DNA of 5,560 nucleotides from NCBI GenBank assembly GCA_002469305.1, contig DKEY01000190.1, forward strand, positions 1 through 5,560, written 5' to 3'. The position numbers and the translations under genes are program-made. Every line of letters starts with the position of its first letter. Position 1 is the stretch's first letter. This DNA is from Sulfurospirillum sp. UBA6810 (GTDB lineage Bacteria > Campylobacterota > Campylobacteria > Campylobacterales > Sulfurospirillaceae). The notes below the pieces were generated by a model, which made no database searches, was not told where the DNA came from, and saw only the letters and a program-made list of their open reading frames with translations. Positions 1-5,560 of this stretch are shown here, piece by piece.

Positions 1-201
1 CAAATCACATCAAAACAAAACCAATCAAATATTATAGAAATCACTTCAAGTGATATGAATGAAACTTTAAAATTAAAATCTTTTGTCAAATATGACAAAT
101 GTTTTACAATAGACGCAAAAATAGTAGATAAAAAATTAACTTTTACTACAAATAATTTTTTAGTGAGTTTAAAAGACCTTTTTTGTAAAGAGATTTTTTG
201 A
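1..201 (+). CDS. 3' end of an unrecognised protein gene (partial)
   Basis: The frame starting at base 1 stays open for 66 codons and stops at TGA 199-201, so this is the C-terminal part of a gene that begins outside the window. The visible peptide is polar, rich in Lys, Thr, Asn and Asp, and has alternating hydrophobic residues (for example FTIDAKIVDKKLTFTTNNFL) that suggest beta strands. It has no clear membrane segment and no catalytic motif that I recognise. Its GC content is very low (about 22% by hand count of the first three 60-base lines), against roughly 43% in the next gene, so it may be acquired DNA. It ends 10 bases before the next start and may be transcribed with it. I do not assign a function; the reading frame itself is fairly well supported. 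Confidence 0.6.
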   Translation, partial: QITSKQNQSNIIEITSSDMNETLKLKSFVKYDKCFTIDAKIVDKKLTFTTNNFLVSLKDLFCKEIF

Positions 202-215
202 TGTATCTCAAATGA
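201..215 (+). other. Four-codon mini-ORF (MYLK) that may couple translation of two genes
   Basis: The stop TGA (199-201) of the upstream gene overlaps an ATG at 201-203. That ATG has a plausible ribosome-binding site, AAAGAG at 187-192, eight bases upstream. It reads Met-Tyr-Leu-Lys and stops at TGA 213-215, which overlaps the ATG (212-214) of the next gene. The next gene has no good ribosome-binding site of its own at normal distance, so re-initiation through this short frame is a reasonable idea. It could equally be chance; no function is claimed for the peptide. Confidence 0.25.
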
Positions 216-523
216 AACAAAAAATAAAAGCAAAAGCAAAAGCCATAGCGCAAAATCCGCAGACAAAACAAGCGCTTGCATCCATGAAACCGGAGAAAAA
301 TTTTTGGGGCATAAGCGGGGTAGTCCTCTTCTTTTTCGTTCCTGAAATCATCGCCTATTTTTGGGGTGCAGATATCACAGCATATGCAAAAAACGAACTT
401 TTAACACCGCATGACTTCTTAGAAATACAGTACTATAAAATGTTGGTTATGCTCTTTGAAGAGGGGATGAGTTACTTAAATCTCGCTATCGGTATGGTAC
501 TTTTGGTTTGGTTGTTTTTTTGA
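212..523 (+). CDS. Small two-helix membrane protein, function unknown
   Basis: This is a 103-residue protein. It has a basic N-terminus (about residues 1-29, rich in Lys and Ala, with the run KQKIKAKAKAIAQ), a first hydrophobic segment at about 31-51 and a second at about 86-103 that ends in LVWLFF at the very C-terminus. Between them lies a polar loop with several acidic residues. The positively charged N-terminus suggests that it faces the cytoplasm, with both ends on the same side of the inner membrane. No catalytic motif is visible and I do not recognise the family. ATG 212 is the first start in its frame; the only purine-rich stretch upstream (AAAGAG, 187-192) is unusually far away. GC is about 40-47% by hand count, higher than the genes on either side, so it looks like core genome rather than part of the defence cassette. 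A link to the downstream operon is not shown. Confidence 0.7.
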   Translation: MKQKIKAKAKAIAQNPQTKQALASMKPEKNFWGISGVVLFFFVPEIIAYFWGADITAYAKNELLTPHDFLEIQYYKMLVMLFEEGMSYLNLAIGMVLLVWLFF

Positions 524-552
524 AGCATAGCATGGTAATAAACTTTAAAAAC

Positions 553-561
553 AAAAAAAGG
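553..561 (+). promoter_or_regulatory. Ribosome-binding site of the restriction-modification gene
   Basis: A run of seven A followed by GG (553-561) lies seven bases before ATG 569. The AAAGG core is a normal Shine-Dalgarno distance away and supports this start. The 45-base gap (524-568) between the membrane protein gene and this gene holds no convincing hairpin terminator and no promoter that I would defend. Confidence 0.6.
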
Positions 562-568
562 CATCATT

Positions 569-3500
569 ATGGGACTTAAACCAAAGTTAATCAAACCAAC
601 CGATTTTATAAATCCGCTTTTGTCAAAAAAAAGCGTAGAGCAAGAGAAGTTTGAGAAATTTCAAAACACTCTTAATGAGCTTTTAAAAGTGAACAAAACA
701 GAGAGTGAAGAGCATCAAAAAAATGCGGTTAGGGATTTTTTGGTTCACTCTTTTGGTTATGAGATAAATACAAAAAGAAGAATTGACTGGGCGATTTTTA
801 AAAATGCCAAAGTTGAAGTGCTTATAGAAGCTAAACGGCTAGACAATCTAAGTGAAATGCTCACCAAAGACGAGCTAAATCGCAAGGCGTTTCATGAAGC
901 AATCCTCTATTTTATGCAAGAGCGAGCTGAGGGAAATATCAATCTAAAGCACATCATTATCTTAACTGCTTTTAGTTGGTTTATCTTTGATGCCAAAGAT
1001 TTTGACAGGCTTTTTTGGCAAAACAAACAGATAAAAAAGATTTATGAAAACTACAAAAATCCATCTTTACTGGGCGACAAAACAAAAGATTTTTACGAAA
1101 ATATAGCCAAAGAGCTGCAAAAGCTACAAGCGAATTTGCTTGATGATTTGGAGATAGAGTGTGCTTACTTTAACTTGCAAGAGCCTCGTAAGCCAAAAGA
1201 TTTGATAGCTATTTACAAACTTTTAAGTCCCGATGCACTTTTAAAAGAGTTCAACCCAAACGATGCAAACAGCCTTAATCGTGAGTTTTACAACGAACTT
1301 CTTTACATCTTGGGACTTGAAGAGGTAAAAGATGGCAGTAAAAAAGTCATCCAAAGAGCAAAAGAGCCACAAAACGGCTCTTTTTACGAAAACATAGCAA
1401 ACAAACTTACCCAATATACTAAGCCAAACGACTTTGAAACCGTTATCAAGCTTATCATCATCTGGATAAACCGCATCCTTTTTCTCAAACTTCTTGAGTC
1501 TCAAATCGTATCATGGAACAAAAACAGAGAGTTTAAATTTTTAAATGCTTCTAAAATCAACGATTACGACAAGCTTGAAATGCTCTTTTTTGAAGTGCTT
1601 GCAAAACGACCGCAAATGAGAAAACATAGAGAGTTTGACTACATTCCCTACTTAAACAGCTCACTTTTTGAGATACATGAGAATGAAACAAAATACCTCA
1701 CAATCTCCACTTTAGAAGATGATGCAAAGATAAACTACTACTCAAAAACTATCCTCAAAGATGAAAAAAGGGCAAAAAAAAGCGGACAAACTTCAACTCT
1801 CGCCTATCTCTTTGAATTTTTAGATGCGTATGACTTTGGAAGTACAAACGATGAAATCGCCAATGAGTCAAAATCGCTTATCAACGCTTCTGTTTTGGGG
1901 CTTATCTTTGAGAAGATAAACGGCTACAAAGACGGAAGTTTTTACACGCCTAGTTTCATAACGATGTACATGGCACGGGAGTCCTTGCAAAAAAGCATTA
2001 TAGAAAAGTTCAACACTGCATTTTTGATTGAAGCTTCAAACTTCAATGAACTCAAAAAATATTGTGAACTGCAAAGCTACAAAGATGATTTTACGCAAAA
2101 AGCAAATAAAATCATCGACTCCATCACGCTTTGCGACCCAGCCGTAGGAAGCGGACACTTTTTGGTCTCCGCACTCAATGAGATTATTTATATCAAATAT
2201 CAGCTAGGACTTTTCAACTTACGAGGTTTAAAAATCGAGCTTATAAATGATGAACTGCTTGTAAAACTAGAAGATGAGTGGTTTGAATACACAAAACCAA
2301 AGGATTTTGAGAGTCCAAACCATAAAGTGCAAAAGATGCTCTTTGACGAGAAGCAACGCATCATAGAAAATCAACTCTTCGGTGTCGATATAAATCCAAA
2401 CTCATCTCAGATAACAAAACTCCGCCTTTGGATAGAGCTGCTCAAAAACAGCTACTACGATACAAACTATGAGCTTGTAACGCTTCCAAACATAGACATC
2501 AACATCAAAACGGGCAATAGCCTCATAAGCAGATTTGACTTAAATGATGAGATAAAGATAAACAACATCAAGCATGAGATAAAAAACTATAAAGAGAGAG
2601 TGAGAGAATATAAAGAGAATTTAGGAACAAAAAAAGATGTTTTAGCTTCCATTGAAGAGCTAAAAAGCAAGTTTAGACTAACTCTCAAAGCAGAGTATAA
2701 AGTCACAAAAGAGAGAAACCAAAAGTTACGGGAGTATGTCACCGACTTTGGGCATGAGGGTTTGAATGACGGTTTGCTTCTCACGGCTATAAAAAACAAA
2801 TACGGACATGTACAAAACCTCTTCGGCGAGAAAGCCGATGCAAAAAAACAAGCCAAACTTTTAGAAGAGCTTACAAAACTAGAGGCACAAATAGACGAAA
2901 TAGAAAAAGGCAAAATTTACGAAGACGCCTTTGAATGGCGTTTTGAGTTTCCTGAAGTTTTGGATGAAGAGGGGAGCTTTATAGGGTTTGATATTGTGAT
3001 TGGCAATCCGCCGTATATCATGGAAGATGATAATAAATCTGCGTTTAATGGACTGAGAGAAAAACCATGTTATCAAGGAAAAACTGATATTTGGCATCTT
3101 TTTAGTTGTCTTGGTTTAAGTGTTTTAAATACAAATGGGCTTATAAGCTTTATAGCAAAAAACCAATGGTTAGAGAGTCAGTCAGCATCAAATATGAGAA
3201 AAACAATCTATGAAAACGGAAATATACTCTCAATTATTGACTTTGGTACAAATATGGTTTTTGAAGAGGCAAGTCAGCAAACGATGGTATTTTTTATCAA
3301 AAAAGAGACTTCTAACTCAACACACACAATTAATTACAAAAAAGTTATCGGAAATGTTTCAAATGAAAAAATAGCCAAACTCTTATATGAGACAGAAGAT
3401 GAAAATCTAAAAACTACTACAAAAGAGATACCAAAACTCTACGATGAAAAAGCAAATCTTACATTTTCGAACTCTCAAAACGAAGTGATACTTTCTAAAA

Positions 3501-4276
3501 TAGAAAACCTCAAAAATTTTGAATTTGATGAGAAAAAAGAGATGATTCAAGGGCTTATTGGAGCACCTGATGAAGCTTTTATTGTAAGTGAAGATAAGCT
3601 TGATAAGTTCAATGATGATGAAAAAACATATCTTAAAATGCTTCATACAAATACTGGTAAATTTTTTACGCCAAATACAAAGCAGTATATTTTTTATATC
3701 TCTGCAAAGAACTTTAAAGATAAAAATATTGATGATTTTCTAAATATAAAAAATCATTTCGAGCCAAATAAAGCAGATTTAATTCAAAGAAAAATTGATT
3801 ATAAAACTAAAGATAAGCCGTATTTTTATCTTCATAGGGAGCGAGACGAATCATTTTTTAAAGAGGGTGATAAGTTAGTTTGGGCAAAAAGAACACAAGG
3901 TGCAAAATTCACTTTTACGACCGAACCTTTTTATGGCACGGCAAATTTATTCTTCATTAAATCAGATAGAGTAAATCTAAAATACATAACAGCACTTTTA
4001 AACTCTAAGTTGATGTATTTTTATATGCACGAACGACTCAAACACACAGGCGATTTACTCCAAATAGATAAAAATCAGTTTATGAAAATACCTCTGTTTG
4101 TAACAGATGATAAATCAGTAAATGAAATATTGAAATCAGTAGATAAAATTCTAACTCTAAAAAAACAAAACCAAAAAGCCGACACTTCAGAGCTAGAAGC
4201 AACCATAGATGCGATGGTTTATAAACTCTATGATTTAAGCGATGAAGAGATAAAGATTGTTGAGGGTGAGAAATGA
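569..4276 (+). CDS. Type IIG (Eco57I-like) restriction-modification enzyme, fused nuclease and N6-adenine methyltransferase
   Basis: This 1235-residue protein appears to be a complete single-chain restriction-modification enzyme acting on DNA in the cytoplasm. Residues about 45-95 look like an HsdR-N type PD-(D/E)xK nuclease, with D73 in RRIDW and E87-A-K89 in LIEAKR as the probable metal-binding and catalytic residues. The methyltransferase core follows: FYTP at 458-461 (motif X), DPAVGSGHF at 523-531 (motif I, binds S-adenosylmethionine), GVDINPN at 605-611 (motif II region) and NPPY at 813-816 (motif IV catalytic loop). This motif order fits N6-adenine methylation. A Lys/Glu-rich, probably helical stretch (about 665-800) separates motif II from NPPY. 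Residues about 1000-1190 resemble a TaqI-like specificity domain (LLNSKLMYFY, then IPLF), which should choose the target. The C-terminus, YDLSDEEIKIVEGEK, is typical of the family. All key motifs are intact, with no frameshift. The recognition sequence cannot be read from the protein. PglX of BREX is less likely, because a nuclease domain is present and no BREX partners are seen. Confidence 0.9.
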   Translation: MGLKPKLIKPTDFINPLLSKKSVEQEKFEKFQNTLNELLKVNKTESEEHQKNAVRDFLVHSFGYEINTKRRIDWAIFKNAKVEVLIEAKRLDNLSEMLTKDELNRKAFHEAILYFMQERAEGNINLKHIIILTAFSWFIFDAKDFDRLFWQNKQIKKIYENYKNPSLLGDKTKDFYENIAKELQKLQANLLDDLEIECAYFNLQEPRKPKDLIAIYKLLSPDALLKEFNPNDANSLNREFYNELLYILGLEEVKDGSKKVIQRAKEPQNGSFYENIANKLTQYTKPNDFETVIKLIIIWINRILFLKLLESQIVSWNKNREFKFLNASKINDYDKLEMLFFEVLAKRPQMRKHREFDYIPYLNSSLFEIHENETKYLTISTLEDDAKINYYSKTILKDEKRAKKSGQTSTLAYLFEFLDAYDFGSTNDEIANESKSLINASVLGLIFEKINGYKDGSFYTPSFITMYMARESLQKSIIEKFNTAFLIEASNFNELKKYCELQSYKDDFTQKANKIIDSITLCDPAVGSGHFLVSALNEIIYIKYQLGLFNLRGLKIELINDELLVKLEDEWFEYTKPKDFESPNHKVQKMLFDEKQRIIENQLFGVDINPNSSQITKLRLWIELLKNSYYDTNYELVTLPNIDINIKTGNSLISRFDLNDEIKINNIKHEIKNYKERVREYKENLGTKKDVLASIEELKSKFRLTLKAEYKVTKERNQKLREYVTDFGHEGLNDGLLLTAIKNKYGHVQNLFGEKADAKKQAKLLEELTKLEAQIDEIEKGKIYEDAFEWRFEFPEVLDEEGSFIGFDIVIGNPPYIMEDDNKSAFNGLREKPCYQGKTDIWHLFSCLGLSVLNTNGLISFIAKNQWLESQSASNMRKTIYENGNILSIIDFGTNMVFEEASQQTMVFFIKKETSNSTHTINYKKVIGNVSNEKIAKLLYETEDENLKTTTKEIPKLYDEKANLTFSNSQNEVILSKIENLKNFEFDEKKEMIQGLIGAPDEAFIVSEDKLDKFNDDEKTYLKMLHTNTGKFFTPNTKQYIFYISAKNFKDKNIDDFLNIKNHFEPNKADLIQRKIDYKTKDKPYFYLHRERDESFFKEGDKLVWAKRTQGAKFTFTTEPFYGTANLFFIKSDRVNLKYITALLNSKLMYFYMHERLKHTGDLLQIDKNQFMKIPLFVTDDKSVNEILKSVDKILTLKKQNQKADTSELEATIDAMVYKLYDLSDEEIKIVEGEK
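4239..4276 (+). repeat. Direct repeat copy 1, at the 3' end of the restriction-modification gene
   Basis: This 38-base stretch matches 5276-5313 at 34 of 38 positions, beginning with 19 identical bases (GCGATGAAGAGATAAAGAT). It encodes DEEIKIVEGEK, residues 1225-1235, contains a GAGGG ribosome-binding site (4262-4266) six bases before the next ATG, and ends in the ATGA overlap with the YhcG gene. Both copies are read in the same frame. Confidence 0.9.
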
Positions 4277-5313
4277 ACATACAAGCCGCTAAATCAGAGT
4301 ACGAGAACCTTTTAGGCACTATCTCTCAAGCCTATGAAAATGGTCGCATTAAAGCATTCCAAGCCGTAAATAGTGAGCTTGTCAAAACTTACTGGGAGAT
4401 AGGAAAGTATATCGTTGAGTTTGAGCAAGATGGAGCGAAAAAAGCAACATACGGTAAAAATCTTTTAGAACAGCTAAGTAAAGATTTGACTATCAAACAC
4501 GGCAAAGGTTTTAGTCGTAGCAACTTGGTACGGTTTAGGCAGTTTTATATTGCCTATCCGATTTGTGCGACACTGTCGCACAAATTGAGCTGGTCGCATA
4601 TTGTGGAGCTTTTAAAGATTAGCGACGATATGGAGAGAGAGTTTTACGAGAAGCAGACAGTTCTTGAAAACTGGTCTATAAGAGAGTTGCAAAGACAAAA
4701 AGAGAGCGGGCTGTTTTTGCGACTTAGCTTGAACAAAAACAAAGAAGATGTTTTGGCTCTTTCTCAAAATGGGCAGATTATAGAGAAGCCGACAGACATA
4801 TTAAAAGACCCTTATGTTTTTGAATTTTTAAAAATTGCGGAGCCTTACCACATAGCCGAAACTCAGCTTGAGAGCCTACTGTGTGACAACCTTCAAAACT
4901 TTTTGCTTGAACTTGGCAGAGGATTTGCATTTGTTGGCAGGCAATACAAAGTGACATTAAACAATACGCACTATAAGGTTGATTTGGTTTTTTACCATAG
5001 GATACTGAGATGTTTTGTTTTGATAGATTTGAAAATAAATGAGGTAAAACATCAAGATATCGGGCAGATGAACATGTATCTTGGATACTTTGCAAATGAA
5101 CAAAATATCGAAGGAGACAATCCGCCCATAGGCATTATACTTAGCAAAGAAAAAGATGAACTTTTGGTTGAGTATGCGACTTACGGCATGAATAGCCAAC
5201 TTTTTGTACAAAAATATCAACTTTACCTGCCAAACAAAGAGGAGCTTAGAAAAGAGCTAGAAAATGTTTTAAGAGGCGATGAAGAGATAAAGATAGTTGA
5301 GAGTGAAAGATGA
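4273..5313 (+). CDS. YhcG/DUF1016 family PD-(D/E)xK nuclease, accessory to the restriction-modification enzyme
   Basis: This 346-residue protein matches the YhcG pattern. An N-terminal DUF1016 helical domain (about 10-160) carries the hallmarks TYWEIGKYIVEFEQ, GFSRSNLVRFRQFY and LSWSH (105-109). A C-terminal nuclease fold (about 175-330) has E200, D237 in YKVDLVFYH and D252-L-K254 in VLIDLK as probable active-site residues, followed by GQMNMYLGYF. Family members are commonly found beside restriction-modification genes; the exact role is unsettled, and DNA cleavage or nicking is an inference from the fold. Many relatives have IELK where this one has IDLK; Asp is compatible with the fold. The start overlaps the previous stop (ATGA, 4273-4276) and has GAGGG six bases upstream, so the two genes should be translated together. 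The last 11 residues (DEEIKIVESER) copy the tail of the preceding enzyme and probably lie beyond the normal family end (near ELRKELENVL). A 25-base palindrome encodes residues 97-104. Confidence 0.88.
   Translation: MNIQAAKSEYENLLGTISQAYENGRIKAFQAVNSELVKTYWEIGKYIVEFEQDGAKKATYGKNLLEQLSKDLTIKHGKGFSRSNLVRFRQFYIAYPICATLSHKLSWSHIVELLKISDDMEREFYEKQTVLENWSIRELQRQKESGLFLRLSLNKNKEDVLALSQNGQIIEKPTDILKDPYVFEFLKIAEPYHIAETQLESLLCDNLQNFLLELGRGFAFVGRQYKVTLNNTHYKVDLVFYHRILRCFVLIDLKINEVKHQDIGQMNMYLGYFANEQNIEGDNPPIGIILSKEKDELLVEYATYGMNSQLFVQKYQLYLPNKEELRKELENVLRGDEEIKIVESER
4561..4585. repeat. 25-base near-perfect palindrome inside the YhcG gene
   Basis: The arms ATTTGTGCGACA (4561-4572) and TGTCGCACAAAT (4574-4585) are exact reverse complements of 12 bases separated by a single C. 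A further GTCGCA lies at 4593-4598. The palindrome is in frame and encodes ICATLSHK just before the conserved LSWSH motif. It could form a cruciform, an mRNA hairpin (with a few central bases unpaired) or a binding site for a dimeric protein. Confidence 0.9.
5276..5313 (+). repeat. Direct repeat copy 2, at the 3' end of the YhcG gene
   Basis: This is the second copy of the 38-base repeat, exactly 1037 bases downstream of the first. It encodes DEEIKIVESER, residues 336-346 of the YhcG protein. It keeps the ribosome-binding site in a weaker form (GAGAG, 5299-5303, six bases before ATG 5310) and the ATGA overlap with the DUF167 gene. The four mismatches all lie in its second half. Confidence 0.9.
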
Positions 5314-5560
5314 AAGCACGAGATTTAAAGCATATTTTTTACGAGTGGGATGGGGATATTTTGGTTTTAAATATCTTAGGCACACCCATGGCGAAGCAGG
5401 ATGCGGTGCTTAAGCCAAAGGGCAATCAGCTCAAAGTGAGTGTAAAGGCACAGCCGCAAAACGGTCGGGCGACGGACTATATGGTGGACTTTTTGGCAAA
5501 AGAGTTTGGGGTGAGTGCGTCTGCCATTGAAGTGGTTTATGGGCGGGAAAGTATCCATAA
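5310..5560 (+). CDS. DUF167/UPF0235 (YggU-like) protein, 5' part (partial)
   Basis: From ATG 5310 the frame is open to the window edge, giving 83 complete codons. The peptide fits the DUF167 family: an opening beta region (DILVLNILGTPMAKQDAVL), LKVSVKAQPQNGRATDYM in place of the usual LKV-V-A-P-NGKAN pattern, then FLAKEFGVSASAIEVVYGRES, matching the family's FLAK-LGV...IEIV-G-xSRxK ending. The family is small (about 95-110 residues), so probably only the last 10 to 25 residues are missing. It is a widespread housekeeping-type protein whose biochemical function is not firmly known. The start overlaps the stop of the YhcG gene (ATGA). GC is about 50% by hand count, well above the defence genes, so this is probably resident genome next to the inserted cassette. 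Confidence 0.82.
   Translation, partial: MKARDLKHIFYEWDGDILVLNILGTPMAKQDAVLKPKGNQLKVSVKAQPQNGRATDYMVDFLAKEFGVSASAIEVVYGRESIH

Noticed and set aside
524..568. Promoter for the defence operon in the 45-base gap
   Set aside because: AT-rich hexamers such as TAATAA occur, but I see no paired -35 element or conserved spacing that separates them from background.
625..632. A8 tract near the start of the restriction-modification gene (another A8 at 1774-1781) as a phase-variation switch
   Set aside because: Slippage here would frameshift the gene, but A8 runs are common by chance in such AT-rich DNA, and phase-variable genes in this phylum usually use longer G or C tracts.
1241..1504. Minus-strand open frame of 87 codons inside the restriction-modification gene
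   Set aside because: It is antisense to well-supported coding sequence, gives an unstructured peptide with no recognisable motif, and is explained by the opposite-strand codon pattern.
2587..3097. Two minus-strand open frames (2587-2913 and 2879-3097)
   Set aside because: They lie opposite the helical insert and the NPPY motif. Their Ser/Phe/Leu-rich peptides are what Lys/Glu-rich coding DNA gives on the other strand.
3407..3646. Minus-strand open frame of 79 codons
   Set aside because: It is opposite the target-recognition region, very rich in Phe, Ile and Lys because of AT content, and has no plausible family match.
569..4276. BREX PglX or Type I HsdM as alternative identities of the large enzyme
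   Set aside because: The N-terminal D73...E87-A-K89 nuclease motif, the fused C-terminal specificity domain and the absence of BREX or HsdR/HsdS partners favour a single-chain Type IIG enzyme.
4080..4319. Minus-strand open frame across the junction of the two defence genes
   Set aside because: It spans two overlapping real genes in antisense and shows no motif.
4778..5220. Two minus-strand open frames opposite the YhcG nuclease domain
   Set aside because: Both are antisense to conserved YhcG motifs and have no independent support.
5376..5558. Minus-strand open frame opposite the DUF167 gene
   Set aside because: The plus-strand frame matches DUF167 closely, so this is a shadow.
1..5560. CRISPR arrays, tRNA or rRNA genes, transposase genes
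   Set aside because: There are no regularly spaced repeats, no cloverleaf or rRNA sequences that I recognise, and no transposase motifs on either strand.

Overview
The window is AT-rich DNA whose gene style (dense, co-directional, A/T-rich codons) and neighbours, a YggU-type DUF167 gene and a small two-helix membrane protein, most resemble a free-living Campylobacterota species such as Sulfurimonas or Sulfuricurvum. This placement comes from protein style, not a search, and is only moderately secure. Every gene I can support lies on the plus strand, and no gap exceeds about 45 bases.

Layout: 1-201 is the 3' end of an unrecognised, very AT-rich gene. 212-523 encodes a 103-residue two-helix membrane protein with core-like composition. 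569-4276 encodes a 1235-residue single-chain restriction-modification enzyme of the Type IIG/Eco57I kind, with nuclease, N6-adenine methyltransferase and target-recognition parts in one polypeptide. 4273-5313 encodes a YhcG/DUF1016 protein with a second PD-(D/E)xK nuclease fold, joined to the first gene by an ATGA stop-start overlap. 5310-5560 is the 5' part of a DUF167 (YggU-like) gene, again joined by an ATGA overlap and cut by the window edge.

The two central genes look like a translationally coupled defence operon. The large enzyme should methylate host sites and cut unmodified DNA. The YhcG protein probably adds a second, accessory nuclease activity. The operon sits between two genes of higher GC, which suggests that it is an inserted cassette.

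The most unusual structure is a 38-base direct repeat (34 of 38 identical) at the 3' ends of both defence genes. Each copy encodes the same kind of C-terminal tail (DEEIKIVE...) and carries a ribosome-binding site and the ATGA overlap to the next gene. It brackets the YhcG gene exactly, as if that gene entered or was fused through the tail of a methyltransferase gene. Other points are a 25-base near-perfect palindrome inside the YhcG gene, a drop in GC over the target-recognition part of the large enzyme, and a four-codon mini-ORF that may couple the first two genes.
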